A DNA stretch of 64,000 nucleotides from Rubellimicrobium arenae (GCF_017916275.1 NZ_JAFMST010000004.1:369282-433281); one strand, 5' to 3'; counted from the first letter of the stretch, positions 1 to 11,118 are shown. The notes: generated by a model from the letters alone, not told the origin. Translations and numbers: made by a program.

Positions 1-1
1 C

Positions 2-388
2 GACGACCAGATCCGGCGCGTCGTGCTCTGCTCGGGCAAGGTCTACTACGACCTTCTCGAGGAACGGGACGCCCGCGGCCTCGACGACGTCTACCTCCTG
101 CGGGTCGAGCAGTTCTACCCCTTCCCGGCCCATTCCCTCGTCAAGGAGCTGTCGCGCTTCAAGAACGCCGAGATGATCTGGTGCCAGGAGGAGCCCAAGA
201 ACCAGGGCGCCTGGACCTTCATCGAGCCCAACATCGAATGGGTTCTCCAGCGCATCGAAGCCAAGCGCACGCGGCCCGTCTATGTCGGCCGTCCCGCCTC
301 GGCGAGCCCGGCCACCGGCCTCGCCTCCAGCCACAAGGCCCAGCAACAGGCGCTCGTGGACGAAGCGCTGACCATCGAAGGAAAGTAA
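2..388 (+). CDS. sucA: 2-oxoglutarate dehydrogenase E1 component, C-terminal part (runs off left edge)
   Basis: This is the last 128 or so codons of the thiamine-diphosphate E1 subunit of the 2-oxoglutarate dehydrogenase complex, a TCA-cycle enzyme in the cytoplasm. The 5' part lies outside the window. Visible family landmarks are LCSGKVYYDL, the ERDARGLDDVYLLRVEQFYPFP stretch read in two pieces, and WCQEEPKNQGAW, all typical of the E1 C-terminal domain. The stop codon is followed only 6 bases later by sucB, so the two are surely one transcript. The identity rests on these motifs and on the neighbours sucB and lpd. Confidence 0.95.
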   Translation, partial: DDQIRRVVLCSGKVYYDLLEERDARGLDDVYLLRVEQFYPFPAHSLVKELSRFKNAEMIWCQEEPKNQGAWTFIEPNIEWVLQRIEAKRTRPVYVGRPASASPATGLASSHKAQQQALVDEALTIEGK

Positions 389-394
389 GGAACC

Positions 395-1687
395 ATGGCC
401 ATCGAAGTCCGCGTGCCCGCGCTGGGTGAAAGCGTCACCGAGGCGACCGTCGCCACCTGGTTCAAGAAGCCGGGCGACACGGTCGCCGCCGACGAGATGC
501 TCTGCGAGCTCGAGACCGACAAGGTGACGGTCGAGGTTCCGGCGCCCGCCGCCGGCACGCTGGGCGACATCGTCGCCGCCGAAGGGTCGACCGTCGGCCC
601 CAACGCGCTGCTCGCGACGATCTCCGAGGGGGCGGCCGCCGCCCCCGCCAAGGCTGCGGCCCCGGCCGGCGTGGCCACCGCGCCCCAGGACTCGCCCGCG
701 ACGCACGCGGCTCCGGTCGGCGCGCCCTCCGGCCCGGCCAACTACGGACCCGAGCCCACGACCCCGGCCAGCTCCGGCAGCCCCCGCGCGCCCGAGGATG
801 CGCCCTCGGCCAAGAAGCTCATGGCCGACAACGACCTGTCGCGGGACGCCGTGTCCGGCACGGGCCGCGACGGCCGCGTCATGAAGGAGGACGTCCTCCG
901 CGCCCTGGCCGAGCCCCGGCCCGCCGCCGCCCCGGCGCCCACTGCGGCCCCCTCCGCCCCCCGCGCGCCCACCGCCGCCCAGGACGTCTCGCGCGAGGAG
1001 CGGGTCAAGATGACCCGCCTGCGCCAGACCATCGCCCGCCGCCTCAAGGAGGCGCAGAACACCGCGGCGATGCTGACGACCTACAACGAGGCCGACATGT
1101 CGGCCATCATGGGCCTCCGGAACGAGTACAAGAACGCCTTCGAGAAGAAGCACAAGACCAAGCTCGGCTTCATGTCCTTCTTCGTGAAGGCCTGCGTCCA
1201 CGCGCTCCAGGAGGTGCCCGAGGTCAACGCCGAGATCGACGGCGACGAGGTGGTGTACAAGCGCTACGTCCACATGGGCGTCGCCGTGGGCACGCCCACC
1301 GGCCTCGTGGTCCCTGTCGTCCGCGACGCCGACCAGAAGTCCTTCGCCCAGATCGAGAAGGAGATCGCCGAGCTCGGCCTGCGCGCCCGCGACGGCAAGC
1401 TGTCGATGGCCGACATGCAGGGCGGCAGCTTCACCATCTCGAACGGCGGCGTCTACGGGTCGCTGATGTCCTCGCCCATCCTGAACCCGCCGCAGTCGGG
1501 CATCCTGGGCATGCACAAGATCCAGGACCGGCCCGTGGTGGTCGGCGGCCAGATCGTCATCCGCCCGATGATGTATCTCGCGCTCAGCTACGACCACCGC
1601 ATAGTCGACGGCAAGGGCGCGGTGACCTTCCTCGTCCGCGTCAAGGAGGCGCTCGAGGATCCGCGCCGCCTGCTCATGGACCTCTGA
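395..1687 (+). CDS. sucB: Dihydrolipoyllysine-residue succinyltransferase (E2 of 2-oxoglutarate dehydrogenase)
   Basis: E2 core of the 2-oxoglutarate dehydrogenase complex (430 aa), which transfers succinyl from lipoyl-lysine to CoA. Residues 1-80 form a single lipoyl domain with the lipoylated lysine at K43 in ELETDKVTV. An Ala/Pro-rich linker follows, then a peripheral subunit-binding domain near 135-170 ([20 protein letters not shown]), a second linker, and the catalytic acyltransferase domain from about 205. The active-site motif SYDHRIVDG is near the C-terminus. Length matches bacterial SucB. The start has AAGGA just upstream. It lies between sucA and two small genes that precede lpd. 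Confidence 0.97.
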   Translation: MAIEVRVPALGESVTEATVATWFKKPGDTVAADEMLCELETDKVTVEVPAPAAGTLGDIVAAEGSTVGPNALLATISEGAAAAPAKAAAPAGVATAPQDSPATHAAPVGAPSGPANYGPEPTTPASSGSPRAPEDAPSAKKLMADNDLSRDAVSGTGRDGRVMKEDVLRALAEPRPAAAPAPTAAPSAPRAPTAAQDVSREERVKMTRLRQTIARRLKEAQNTAAMLTTYNEADMSAIMGLRNEYKNAFEKKHKTKLGFMSFFVKACVHALQEVPEVNAEIDGDEVVYKRYVHMGVAVGTPTGLVVPVVRDADQKSFAQIEKEIAELGLRARDGKLSMADMQGGSFTISNGGVYGSLMSSPILNPPQSGILGMHKIQDRPVVVGGQIVIRPMMYLALSYDHRIVDGKGAVTFLVRVKEALEDPRRLLMDL

Positions 1688-1751
1688 TGGAGCCTGGGGC
1701 CGCGCGGGCTACTTACCTTGCGCGACCCCTCCCGTCCAAGGACCCAAGGCC

Positions 1752-1997
1752 ATGATGCAGCTCCTCTGCCAGCTCGACACCAACGACTTCCCCGGCTGGA
1801 AGCGCGACTTCGACACCGAATCCGGCGAACGGATGGAGGCGGGGCTCACCCTGCTCCAGATGTGGCGCGACGCCGACTCGCGGTCGCGGGTCTTCCTCCT
1901 GTTCCAGGTCGGCCACCGCCCGCAGGCGGAACAATGGCTCCGCAAGGAGCAGGGTTTCGGCGGACCGATGACCGCGACATTCCTGGAGACGGCATGA
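1752..1997 (+). CDS. Small conserved-looking hypothetical protein between sucB and lpd
   Basis: An 81-aa soluble protein that I do not recognise. It is rich in charged and aromatic residues (DFPGWKRDF, LLQMWRDADSRSR) and has no signal peptide or membrane segment. Its size and the pattern strand, long helix, strand (VFLLFQVG), helix (AEQWLRKEQ) could fit a ferredoxin-like fold, but that is only an impression. Its stop codon overlaps the ATG of the next gene (ATGA), so the two are translationally coupled. Being in the same direction inside the sucAB-lpd operon suggests co-expression with the TCA complex, not a proven role in it. Confidence 0.7.
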   Translation: MMQLLCQLDTNDFPGWKRDFDTESGERMEAGLTLLQMWRDADSRSRVFLLFQVGHRPQAEQWLRKEQGFGGPMTATFLETA

Positions 1998-2386
1998 CCT
2001 CCGAACTCACCGCCCTCGTCATCGCGGCCTTCATTCAGGTCCTCCACATCGGCGTGTCCGGCTACTTCATGAACCGGACGCCCGAGGGGAAGGCCTGGAA
2101 CATGTCCCCGCGCGACACGCCCCGCGACCCCGGCATCAAGGGCGGCCGGGCCCTGCGCGCGGCCGACAACCACCAGACCGCGCTCCTGCTGTTCGCGACC
2201 GCGATCCTGACCCTGGCCGTCACGAACCAGTTCACCGGCTGGACCGCGACGCTGGCCTGGATCTACATCGCGGCGCGGCTCCTCTACATTCCCGCCTATG
2301 TCCAGGGCTGGTCGCCGCTCCGGTCGATCATCTGGATGGTAGGCTTTGCGGCGACGGCGCTCCTGCTCCTGGCCGCCCTGTTCTGA
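1994..2386 (+). CDS. MAPEG family membrane protein
   Basis: A 130-aa protein with four hydrophobic segments: ELTALVIAAFIQVLHIGVSG, QTALLLFATAILTLAV, TLAWIYIAARLLYIPAYV and IIWMVGFAATALLLLAALF. The order and the RALRAADNHQTALLLFA and YIAARLLYIPAY motifs match the MAPEG superfamily of membrane-associated eicosanoid/glutathione proteins, which is common in alphaproteobacteria with unknown substrates. The start ATG overlaps the stop of the preceding 81-aa gene. It ends 16 bases before lpd. Longer in-frame starts exist back to 1718 but would overlap that coupled gene. Confidence 0.85.
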   Translation: MTSELTALVIAAFIQVLHIGVSGYFMNRTPEGKAWNMSPRDTPRDPGIKGGRALRAADNHQTALLLFATAILTLAVTNQFTGWTATLAWIYIAARLLYIPAYVQGWSPLRSIIWMVGFAATALLLLAALF

Positions 2387-2402
2387 CTGACTGGAGACCA
2401 AG

Positions 2403-3791
<1,389 letters not shown>

Positions 3792-3797
3792 TCCGGG

Positions 3798-3820
3798 CCG
3801 CTCCCGCCTGTTGGGGGCGG
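3798..3820 (+). terminator. Possible hairpin terminator after lpd
   Basis: CCGCTCCC and GGGGGCGG can pair over 8 positions (one T-G wobble) around a 7-base loop, beginning 7 bases after the lpd stop. There is no run of T after it, so it may be a weak or Rho-assisted end, or only chance in GC-rich DNA. Confidence 0.35.
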
Positions 3821-4425
3821 CCTCCCGCGGCGTGGGCCGAGGTCCTGACCGGCGGCCTGGGACCGATCCCGTGGCCTGTCTCCGCCCGCCCTGTTGCGCG
3901 CCGGGCCGTGCCCCGTCCGGTGCGCCAACCTTTGATTAACCGGAATGCGCGACAACGGGCCCCAAGACCCGGGGCCGCTTGCGCGACCATAACTCTCGCG
4001 CGTTCGGAGGGCTCCCCCGTCTGCTTTTTGCTGGGGATGGAAAAGGGCCCTCATCCCCGACCGGGACCGTTCCGCCGGCCGCCCTTGGCGTCGGCGGGAC
4101 CTTTTCCCTGCCGCCGCGTGTCGCGCACACGCCCCCCGCCGACCGGAGTGGCGTCCGGCTCGGCGGCCTGGGAGTTCGTCCCCCTGCGCGGGCCTGTCCC
4201 GACGCGCCCGGGAAACGCTCCCTGCATCGTCGATACCTATCGTCAGTACCCATCGACGGCAGCCATCGTAGGCGCCCTTCAACGGCATCCATCGCCGGCA
4301 CCCGTCGACGGCGCCCTTCAACGGCATCGATCCCCGGCGCTCATCGCGGCCCCCGTCGACAGGGCCCCCTTCCCGTCCTCCGCGGCGCGGGGCACAACAG
4401 CCCGACTCGCAACGGAAGGCCCGCG
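3821..4425. other. 605-bp non-coding stretch between lpd and aroQ
   Basis: I find no convincing gene here. Open frames exist on both strands but have neither family motifs nor a sensible start. The left part (about 3930-4060) has short AT-richer patches (TTGATTAACC, TAACTCTCGCG, CTTTTTGCTGG) that could hold a promoter. The right part (4250-4327) holds a 39-bp tandem repeat listed separately. Confidence 0.5.
4250..4327. repeat. 39-bp direct tandem repeat, two full copies and a decayed third
   Basis: Copy 1 is 4250-4288 and copy 2 is 4289-4327. They share GGCGCCCTTCAACGGCAT exactly at their right ends and differ at a handful of positions in the left half. A partial third unit (CGATCCCCGGCGCTCATCG) begins at 4328, and a fainter one can be seen just before copy 1 (CGATACCTATCG...). 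The array lies about 100 bases upstream of aroQ. Its period is a multiple of three, but I see no gene reading through it. Confidence 0.8.
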
Positions 4426-4863
4426 ATGCCCCTCGTCCTGATCCTGAACGGCCCGAACCTGAACCTCCTCGGCAAGCGCCAGCCCGAGATCTACGGACGC
4501 GAGACCCTCGCCGACGTGGAGCGGGACTGCGCCGCGCTGGGCCAGGACCTGGGCCTCCAGACCCGGCTCCTTCAGTCGAACCACGAAGGGCAGATCGTCG
4601 ACTGGATCCACGAGGCGCGCGAAACGGCGCAGGGCATCGTCATCAACCCCGGCGCCCTGACCCACACCTCGGTCGCGATCCTCGACGCGCTCCACGCCTT
4701 CGAGGGTCCGGTGATCGAGGTCCACATCTCCAACGTCCACAAGCGCGAAAGCTTCCGCCACCACAGCTACGTGTCGCTGCGCGCGGACGGGATCATCGTG
4801 GGCTGCGGCACGCAGGGCTACCAGCTGGCCCTGCGCCGTCTGGCCACCCTCCTGACGGCCTGA
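4426..4863 (+). CDS. aroQ: Type II 3-dehydroquinate dehydratase
   Basis: Shikimate-pathway enzyme (145 aa) converting 3-dehydroquinate to 3-dehydroshikimate, acting as a dodecamer in the cytoplasm. The diagnostic motifs are all present: [17 protein letters not shown] (with the catalytic Tyr), [31 protein letters not shown], and [18 protein letters not shown]. The length is normal for AroQ. The open frame extends far upstream, but homology begins at this ATG. The gene stands alone, after the repeat region, and ends 9 bases from the convergent betA stop. Confidence 0.96.
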   Translation: MPLVLILNGPNLNLLGKRQPEIYGRETLADVERDCAALGQDLGLQTRLLQSNHEGQIVDWIHEARETAQGIVINPGALTHTSVAILDALHAFEGPVIEVHISNVHKRESFRHHSYVSLRADGIIVGCGTQGYQLALRRLATLLTA

Positions 4864-4872
4864 CTGCGGCCC

Positions 4873-6558
4873 CTACTCGGCAGCCGCGCGCAGGCGCGGG
4901 ATCGGACGCTGCGCAACCGGCCAGTCGGGATCGATCCAGGGACCCCGATCGTCGCGCGGCAGCGCCTGGCGGCCCAGGATGTGGTCCGCCGCCTTTTCGC
5001 CCGTCATGATCGAGGGCGCGTTCAGGTTGCCGTTCGTGACGCGCGGGAAGATGGAGCTGTCGGCCACGCGCAGGCCCTCCACGCCGATGACCCGGCATTC
5101 CGGATCCACCACCGCCAAGGGGTCGGCGCGGTCGCCCATCCTGCAGGTGCCGCAGGGGTGATAGGCGCTCTCGACGTGCTGCCGGATGGCCTCGTCGAGC
5201 TGCTCGTCCGTCTGCACCTCGGGGCCGGGGCTGATCTCCTTGCCGGCGTAGGGCCGGAACGCCTCCTGGCCGAATATCTCGCGCGTCAGGCGGATGCAGG
5301 CCCGGAAGTCGCGCCAGTCCTCCTCGCGGGACATGTAGTTGAAGAGGATCCGGGGCGTGTCCACCGGGTCCGGCGACCGCAGGGTGACGGCCCCCCGGGA
5401 CGGCGACCTCATCGGGCCCACATGGGCCTGGAAGCCGTGACCGCCGGCCGCCGCCTGCCCGTCGTAGCGCACGGCGATCGGCAGGAAGTGGAACTGGATG
5501 TCCGGGTAATCGACGCCGGCCCGCGACCGGATGAAGGCCCCCATCTCGAACTGGTTCGAAGCGCCGAGCCCCCGCCCCGTGAACAGCCAGCGCGCGCCGA
5601 CCCAGGCCTTGCCCTGCAGGTTCCAGTAGCGGAACAGCGACACCGGTTTGATCGCCTGCTGCTGGACGTAGATCTCCAGGTGGTCCTGGAGGTTGCGCCC
5701 CACGCCGGGCCGGTCGGCCACGACCGGGAGGCCCAGCTGCCGCAGCTCCTCGCCCGGGCCGATCCCGGACAGCAGCAGCAGCTTGGGCGAGTTGATCGAG
5801 GAGGAGGAGACGATCACCTCCCGCCGCGCCTTGATGACCTGGATGCCGTTGAAGCTGTCGATCTCGACGCCGGTCGCCCGGCCGTTCTCGATGACGATGC
5901 GGCGCGCGATGCCGTTCACGAGATCGCAGTTCACCCGCCGCAGCGCCGGGCGCAGATAGGCAAAGGCGGCCGACCACCGGCGCCCGGCCCAGATCGTCGC
6001 CTCCATCGGCCCGAACCCTTCCTGCTGAAAGCCGTTCGGGTCGTCGGTCAGCGGATAGCCCGCCTCGTGCCCCGCCTTCATGAAGGCCTGCGCCAGCGGG
6101 TTGTCCGCCGGCCCGCGCGTCACGTGAAGCGGTCCGTCATGGCCCCGCCACGAGGCGTCGCCGGTCCGCCCGTGCCAATGCTCCATCCGCCGGAAATACG
6201 GGAGCACGTCGGCATAGGACCAGCCCTTGGCCCCGGCTTCGGCCCAATGGTCGTAATCCTTGGCATGGCCGCGCACATAGACCATTCCGTTGATCGAGGA
6301 CGATCCGCCGATGACCTTGCCGCGCGGCGTCGCCAGGACGCGCCCGCCCAGGTAGGGTTCGGGCTCGGTGCGGAAGCCCCAGTCGTAGCGCGCCATGTTC
6401 ATGGGATAGGACAAGGCCGCGGGCATCCGGATGAACGGCCCCCAGTCCGAGCCGCCCGCCTCGATGACCAGCACCGATCGCCCGGCTTCGGACAGCCGGT
6501 AGGCGATGGCGCAACCGGCGCTTCCGGCGCCGACGACGACGTAATCCGCTTCCATCAT
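4873..6558 (-). CDS. betA: Choline dehydrogenase (GMC oxidoreductase)
   Basis: FAD-dependent GMC-family enzyme (561 aa) oxidising choline to betaine aldehyde, and able to take the aldehyde further. Seen: N-terminal FAD fold [20 protein letters not shown] signature around [15 protein letters not shown], second signature near [15 protein letters not shown], and the C-terminal active-site region with HPCGTCRMG followed by [19 protein letters not shown]. Two ATG codons stand in tandem (6558, 6555). The first overlaps the betB stop (TGATG), indicating translational coupling. It is last in the betI-betC-betB-betA operon. E. coli BetA is membrane-associated and respiratory-chain linked; I assume the same here. 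Confidence 0.96.
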   Translation of the reverse strand: MMEADYVVVGAGSAGCAIAYRLSEAGRSVLVIEAGGSDWGPFIRMPAALSYPMNMARYDWGFRTEPEPYLGGRVLATPRGKVIGGSSSINGMVYVRGHAKDYDHWAEAGAKGWSYADVLPYFRRMEHWHGRTGDASWRGHDGPLHVTRGPADNPLAQAFMKAGHEAGYPLTDDPNGFQQEGFGPMEATIWAGRRWSAAFAYLRPALRRVNCDLVNGIARRIVIENGRATGVEIDSFNGIQVIKARREVIVSSSSINSPKLLLLSGIGPGEELRQLGLPVVADRPGVGRNLQDHLEIYVQQQAIKPVSLFRYWNLQGKAWVGARWLFTGRGLGASNQFEMGAFIRSRAGVDYPDIQFHFLPIAVRYDGQAAAGGHGFQAHVGPMRSPSRGAVTLRSPDPVDTPRILFNYMSREEDWRDFRACIRLTREIFGQEAFRPYAGKEISPGPEVQTDEQLDEAIRQHVESAYHPCGTCRMGDRADPLAVVDPECRVIGVEGLRVADSSIFPRVTNGNLNAPSIMTGEKAADHILGRQALPRDDRGPWIDPDWPVAQRPIPRLRAAAE

Positions 6559-8012
6559 CAGAAGGGCGCCTCCACGCGGTTCATGCCGACATAGACGGAC
6601 TTGAGTTGCGAATAGTGCTCGATGGCGGCCTGGCCATTCTCGCGGCCGATCCCCGACCGCTTCATGCCGCCGAAGGGGGCCTCGACCGGGGTCAGGTTGT
6701 AGGCGTTGATGAAGCAGGTGCCCGCCTCGAAGCCCGCCGCGACCCGGTGCCCGCGGGCAAGGTCGCGGGTGAAGACCCCGGCGGCCAAGCCGAACTCGGT
6801 GGCGTTGGCGCGGGCCAGCACCTCCTCCTCGGTGTCGAAGTCGAGGACGGACATGACGGGCCCGAAGATCTCGTCCCGGGCGATGGTCATGTCGTCGGTC
6901 ACGTCGGCAAAGACCGTGGGCTCGATCCAGAAGCCGGGCCGGTTCAGCCGCCGCCCGCCTGCGACCAGACGCGCGCCCTCCTCGATCCCCTTCTGGATGA
7001 AGCCCTCGACGATGTCGCGCTGCCGCTGGCTGACCATGGGGCCGAAGTTCGTGCTCTCGTCCTGCGGGTCGCCCATGACGACGCCCTGCAGACGCTCCGC
7101 CACGCGGGACAGGAAGGCGTCCTTGAGGCCGCGCTGCACGAAGACCCGCGTGCCGTTGGAGCAGACCTGCCCGGTGGAATAGAAGTTGCCGAGGATCGCG
7201 CCCGACACCGCGCTTTCCAGGTCGGCGTCCTCGAACACGATCAGGGGCGACTTGCCGCCAAGCTCCAGCGTCACGTGCTTCATGGCGCGCGCGGCGGCCT
7301 CGTAGACCTTGGTTCCGGTCGGCACCGAGCCGGTGATCGACACCTTGGCCACGCGCGGGTCGGCGATGAGCTGCGCACCCACGGCCCCCATCCCCTGCAC
7401 GACGTTGTATAGCCCGGCCGGAGCCCCCGCCTCCATCAGGATCTCGGCGAGTTTCAGCGCGCCCAGTGGCGTCGTCTCGCTCGGCTTGAAGACCATGGCG
7501 TTGCCGCAGGCCAGCGCCGGGGCGCCCTTCCAGGCGGCGATCTGGGTCGGGTAGTTCCAGGCCCCGATGCCGACGCAGACCCCCAGCGGCTCGCGCCGGG
7601 TGTAGACGAAGTCGGAGCCCAGCTGGATATGTTCGCCCGAGAGCGTCGCCGCGAGGCCGCCGAAATACTCGAGCGCATCCGCCGCCGACCAGGCGTCTGC
7701 GACCAGCGTTTCCGACAGCGGCTTGCCGGTGTCGTAGGTTTCCAGCACCGACAGGTCGCGGTTGCGCTCGCGGATGAGGTCGGCGGCCCGGCGCAGGACG
7801 CGCCCCCGCTGCACGCCGCGCAGGGCGGCCCACTCCTTCTGGGCGCGGGCGGCCGAGGCCAGCGCCTCCTCGATCACTGCCGGAGTGGCGGCGTGGACGG
7901 TGGCGATGACCTCGCCGGTCGCGGGGTAGATGACGGGGATCGCCTCGCCCGCCACGTCCTCGCGGTAGGCGCCGTTCACGAAGTGGCTGGCTTGGGGCTG
8001 AACCTGGGTCAT
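6558..8012 (-). CDS. betB: Betaine-aldehyde dehydrogenase
   Basis: NAD(P)-dependent aldehyde dehydrogenase (484 aa) converting betaine aldehyde to glycine betaine. ALDH landmarks: [21 protein letters not shown] (substrate and cofactor lobe, W152-N153), [10 protein letters not shown], general base E250 in [10 protein letters not shown], and nucleophile C284 in [12 protein letters not shown]. The start ATG lies 1 base after the betC stop, with the GGGTGAG ribosome-binding region inside the betC end; longer in-frame starts would intrude into betC. The gene is second to last in the bet operon. Confidence 0.96.
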   Translation of the reverse strand: MTQVQPQASHFVNGAYREDVAGEAIPVIYPATGEVIATVHAATPAVIEEALASAARAQKEWAALRGVQRGRVLRRAADLIRERNRDLSVLETYDTGKPLSETLVADAWSAADALEYFGGLAATLSGEHIQLGSDFVYTRREPLGVCVGIGAWNYPTQIAAWKGAPALACGNAMVFKPSETTPLGALKLAEILMEAGAPAGLYNVVQGMGAVGAQLIADPRVAKVSITGSVPTGTKVYEAAARAMKHVTLELGGKSPLIVFEDADLESAVSGAILGNFYSTGQVCSNGTRVFVQRGLKDAFLSRVAERLQGVVMGDPQDESTNFGPMVSQRQRDIVEGFIQKGIEEGARLVAGGRRLNRPGFWIEPTVFADVTDDMTIARDEIFGPVMSVLDFDTEEEVLARANATEFGLAAGVFTRDLARGHRVAAGFEAGTCFINAYNLTPVEAPFGGMKRSGIGRENGQAAIEHYSQLKSVYVGMNRVEAPF

Positions 8013-8013
8013 C

Positions 8014-9519
8014 TCACTCACCCCGCGGGAAACGCTGGTTCTCTTCCAGCACGTTAAGGTCCATGTGGTTGCGCATGTACCGCTCGGACGCCTTCTGGAG
8101 CGGCTGGAAATCCCAGGGGAAATACGCGCCGTTCCGCAGCGCCTCATAGACGACCCAGCGCCGGGCCTGGCTTTCGCGCACCTCGGCGTCGAAGGCCCCG
8201 AGGTCCCAGCGTGCCTCGGTCATGGACCGCAGCCGCGCGAGGACGTCGGCCTGCATCGGATCGGCCGCGAGATTGGTCAGCTCCTGCGGGTCGGCATCCA
8301 GGTCGAACAGCATCTCGGGGTCGAGGGCGCAACGGACATACTTCCACCGCCCGTCGCGGATCGCGACGATGGGGGCCTCGGACGCCTCGGCCGCATACTC
8401 CATGGGCACGGGTCCCCGCGCCGCGCCCTGGGCCACGGGCACAAGCGACACGCCGTCGGTCCAGGGCATCACCTCGTCCATCGACACCCCGGCCAGGTCG
8501 CAGAGCGTCGGGCAAAGGTCGATGGTCGAGACCGGCGTGTCGATGCGTCCGGGCTCGAGCCCCGGAGCCGCGATCATGAGGGGCACGGCGGCCGCGCCCT
8601 CGAAGAAGTTCATCTTGAACCACAGGCCACGCTCGCCCAGCATGTCGCCGTGATCCGACAGGAAGACGACGATCGCCTCCTGCCGCGTGGCCTCCAGCAC
8701 GGCCAGGATCTCGCCGATCTTGTCGTCCACATAGGTGATGTTGGCGAAGTAGCCCTGCCGCGCGCGGCGCACCATCTCGGGCGTGATCTCGGACGCGCGC
8801 CAATCGCAGGAGTCCATGATCCGCCGGGAATGCGGGTCCATGTCCTCGTAGGGGATGGGAGCCACCTCGGGTTCGAGCTGCTCGCAGCCCTCGTAGAGGT
8901 CCCAGTACTTCCGACGCGCGACATAAGGGTCGTGCGGGTGCGTGAAGCTGACGGTCAGGCACCAGGGCCGAGCGTCGTGCCCGCGCCCGAGATCATAGAG
9001 CTTCTGGACGGCGAAATGCGCGACCTCGTCGTCGTACTCGTACTGGTTGGTGATCTCGGCCACGCCCGCCCCGCTGACCGAGCCGAGGTTGTGGTACCAC
9101 CAGTCGATCCGCTCGCCGGGCTTGCGGTAGTCGGGCGTCCAGCCGAAGTCGGCGGGGTAGATGTCCGTGGTCAGCCGCTGCTCCAGACCATGCATCTGGT
9201 CCGGCCCGACGAAATGCATCTTGCCCGACAGCGCCGTCTGGTAGCCCGCGCGCCGCAGATGGTGGGCAAAGGTCGGCACCGACGACGTGAACTCCGCGGC
9301 GTTGTCGTAGACCCGCGTCCGCCGCGGCAGTTGCCCCGACATGAACGAGGCGCGGGCCGGCGCGCAGAGCGGCGATCCGGTGTAGGCGTTCGAGAACCGA
9401 ACCGACCGTTCGGCCAGCTTCCGCAGGTTGGGCGCGTGCAGGAACGGGGCAGGCCCATCGCGCCAGAGCGTTCCGGTCAGCTGGTCCACCATGAGGATCA
9501 GGATGTTGGGCCGGCTCAT
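8014..9519 (-). CDS. betC: Choline-sulfatase
   Basis: Type I sulfatase (501 aa) that hydrolyses choline-O-sulfate to choline and sulfate, feeding BetA. The formylglycine-forming motif is [14 protein letters not shown] with the modified cysteine at C52. The metal ligands MVDQ near residues 10-13 and [12 protein letters not shown] are visible, as is the C-terminal segment typical of BetC. The ATG overlaps the betI stop (ATGA). Its presence means the organism probably uses choline-O-sulfate, a compatible solute of marine and plant settings. A sulfatase-maturing enzyme must be encoded elsewhere. Confidence 0.95.
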   Translation of the reverse strand: MSRPNILILMVDQLTGTLWRDGPAPFLHAPNLRKLAERSVRFSNAYTGSPLCAPARASFMSGQLPRRTRVYDNAAEFTSSVPTFAHHLRRAGYQTALSGKMHFVGPDQMHGLEQRLTTDIYPADFGWTPDYRKPGERIDWWYHNLGSVSGAGVAEITNQYEYDDEVAHFAVQKLYDLGRGHDARPWCLTVSFTHPHDPYVARRKYWDLYEGCEQLEPEVAPIPYEDMDPHSRRIMDSCDWRASEITPEMVRRARQGYFANITYVDDKIGEILAVLEATRQEAIVVFLSDHGDMLGERGLWFKMNFFEGAAAVPLMIAAPGLEPGRIDTPVSTIDLCPTLCDLAGVSMDEVMPWTDGVSLVPVAQGAARGPVPMEYAAEASEAPIVAIRDGRWKYVRCALDPEMLFDLDADPQELTNLAADPMQADVLARLRSMTEARWDLGAFDAEVRESQARRWVVYEALRNGAYFPWDFQPLQKASERYMRNHMDLNVLEENQRFPRGE

Positions 9520-10091
9520 GCCGCCACCTCGCGGGCGAGATGGTTCAGCACCAGCGCCGCGGCCGCCTGCCGGTCCGGCGACGTCCCCGCCAGCGCCTGC
9601 CGCAGGTAGACGCCGTCGATCAGAGCGCCCAATCCTTCGGCCACCTCCCCCGCGCGCGCCCCGACCAGCGGCCGCAGCGCATGGACGAGATTGGAGTGGA
9701 GTCGCCGGCGATACAGCGACAGGAGCCGTCGGGCTTCGGGCATGGTCTGAGCCAGTACATAGAAGTTGAGCCAGGCCGAGATCACCTCCTTGCGGAAGGA
9801 CCCGGACGAGAAGTTCGCACGCACGATGGCCTCGAGCCGCTCGCGCGGGGTGTCGGCGGTCGCGAGCGCGCCGCGCACCTCCGCGCCGAAGACGGTCAGG
9901 ACATGGCGCATGGCCGCCACGAAGATCGCCTCCTTGGAGCCGAAGTAGTGGTGCGCCAGCGCCGAGGACACGCCGGCCCGGCCCGCGATCTGCGCCACCG
10001 TCACCTCCAGGGTCCCCGCCCGGGCGACCTCCTGAATCGTTGCCTTGACGATCGCGGCCCGTCGGATAGGCTCGGCTGAATTGCGCGGCAT
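9516..10091 (-). CDS. betI: Transcriptional repressor BetI (TetR family)
   Basis: A 191-aa TetR-type regulator. The N-terminal helix-turn-helix (about residues 10-55: RRAAIVKATIQEVARAG, AQIAGRAGVSSALAHHYFGSKEAIF) is followed by an all-helical ligand domain of BetI type (FYVLAQTMPEARRLLSLYRRRLHSNL). BetI represses bet genes and is relieved by choline. It is the first gene of the leftward bet operon and is divergent from choX. A perfect palindrome in the shared intergenic region is the probable operator, so autoregulation and joint control of uptake and oxidation are likely. Confidence 0.95.
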   Translation of the reverse strand: MPRNSAEPIRRAAIVKATIQEVARAGTLEVTVAQIAGRAGVSSALAHHYFGSKEAIFVAAMRHVLTVFGAEVRGALATADTPRERLEAIVRANFSSGSFRKEVISAWLNFYVLAQTMPEARRLLSLYRRRLHSNLVHALRPLVGARAGEVAEGLGALIDGVYLRQALAGTSPDRQAAAALVLNHLAREVAA

Positions 10092-10133
10092 GGTCGTCTC
10101 AAAAAATGCTTGCGCATCCGCAATATCGAGTGG

Positions 10134-10153
10134 TTGATTGACTAGTCAATCAA
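10134..10153. promoter_or_regulatory. Probable BetI operator: perfect 20-bp palindrome
   Basis: TTGATTGACT followed by its exact reverse complement AGTCAATCAA. It sits 42 bases upstream of the betI ATG and 42 bases upstream of the choX ATG, so it is nearly centred between the divergent genes. BetI operators in other bacteria are TTGA/TCAA-type dyads, so this fits. Binding itself is inferred. Confidence 0.8.
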
Positions 10154-10195
10154 GAAACGGCGGGGCAACACCGCCATCCAAGAGGGAGACCTTCC

Positions 10196-11116
10196 ATGAC
10201 CCTGCGCACCACCCTGGGCGCGATCACGCTCCTTGCGGCGGCCGCTCCGGCCTTCGCGCAGGATGCCTGCACGTCGGTCAGCCTGTCGGATGTCGGCTGG
10301 ACCGACATCACGTCCACCACCTCGGCGGCCAAGCAGGTGCTCGATGCGCTGGGCTATGACGTGGACGTGCAGGTGCTGTCCGTGCCCGTGACCTTCGAGG
10401 CGCTGTCCAAGGGCGACATCGACGTGTTCCTGGGCAACTGGATGCCGTCGCAGCAAAGCGCCATCCAGCCCTATCTCGACGATGCCTCGATCGAGACGCT
10501 CGGCATCAACCTCGAGGGTACCAAGTACAACCTCGCGGTGCCGACCTACCTCTACGACCAGGGCCTGCACACCTACGAAGACCTGGCCAAGTTCAAGGAC
10601 GCGCTCGACGGCAAGATCTACGGCATCGAGCCGGGCAATGAGGCCAACACCTACCTGATCGGCCTGACCGAGGCGGGCAAGACGCTCGAAGGCTTCGAGG
10701 TGGTCGAGTCCTCCGAGCAGGGGATGCTCGCCCAGGTGCGCCGCGCCGTCGACGCCGAGGAGCCGGTCGTCTTCCTGGGCTGGGAGCCGCATCCGATGAA
10801 CTCGAACTTCGACCTCAAGTATGTCGAAGGCGGCGAGGACTTCTTCGGCGGCCAAGGCAACGTCTACACCGTGACGCGCAAGGGCTTTGCGGCCGAGTGC
10901 CCGAACGTGGCCAAGCTCCTCCAGAACATGCAGTTCTCCCTGCCCATGGAGAACGAGATGATGGGCCTCATCCTCGATGACGGCATGGACCCGGACGAAG
11001 CCGTCAAGCAGTGGCTGACCGAGCATCCCGACACCTTCGACGGCTGGCTCGCTGGCGTGACGACGGTGGACGGCAGCGACGGCTTGGCGGCGGTCAAGTC
11101 GGCGATGGGTCTCTGA
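10196..11116 (+). CDS. choX: Choline ABC transporter, periplasmic binding protein
   Basis: Periplasmic choline-binding protein (306 aa) of the ChoXWV importer. A Sec signal peptide of about 21 residues ends PAFA|QDA. The mature protein is an OpuAC-type two-lobe fold with motifs LGNWMPSQQSAI, NLAVPTYLYDQG and FLGWEPHPMNSNFDLKY, where aromatic residues of the quaternary-ammonium box are expected. GAGGGAG precedes the ATG. It is the first gene of the rightward cho operon and shares the probable BetI operator with betI. A secreted hydrolase gene follows 2 bases after its stop. Confidence 0.95.
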   Translation: MTLRTTLGAITLLAAAAPAFAQDACTSVSLSDVGWTDITSTTSAAKQVLDALGYDVDVQVLSVPVTFEALSKGDIDVFLGNWMPSQQSAIQPYLDDASIETLGINLEGTKYNLAVPTYLYDQGLHTYEDLAKFKDALDGKIYGIEPGNEANTYLIGLTEAGKTLEGFEVVESSEQGMLAQVRRAVDAEEPVVFLGWEPHPMNSNFDLKYVEGGEDFFGGQGNVYTVTRKGFAAECPNVAKLLQNMQFSLPMENEMMGLILDDGMDPDEAVKQWLTEHPDTFDGWLAGVTTVDGSDGLAAVKSAMGL

Positions 11117-11118
11117 CC

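Noticed and set aside
4250..4327. Possible CRISPR array
   Set aside because: Units are directly adjacent with no unique spacers, there are only two good copies, and no cas gene is near.
3979..4425. Upstream in-frame extension of aroQ
   Set aside because: Residues encoded there are low-complexity Arg/Pro/Ser translations of the tandem repeat. AroQ homology begins at the ATG at 4426.
4981..6594. Long plus-strand open frame antisense to betA
   Set aside because: High-GC shadow of a real gene: no start context, biased Arg/Pro/Gly/His composition and no family motif. The same holds for the other long antisense frames, for example 37472-40216 opposite valS.
4873..7833. A 986-codon minus-strand frame that seems to fuse a long N-terminal part to choline dehydrogenase
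   Set aside because: The upstream portion is betB read out of frame. BetA homology starts at the ATG that overlaps the betB stop, and both genes are intact in their own frames.
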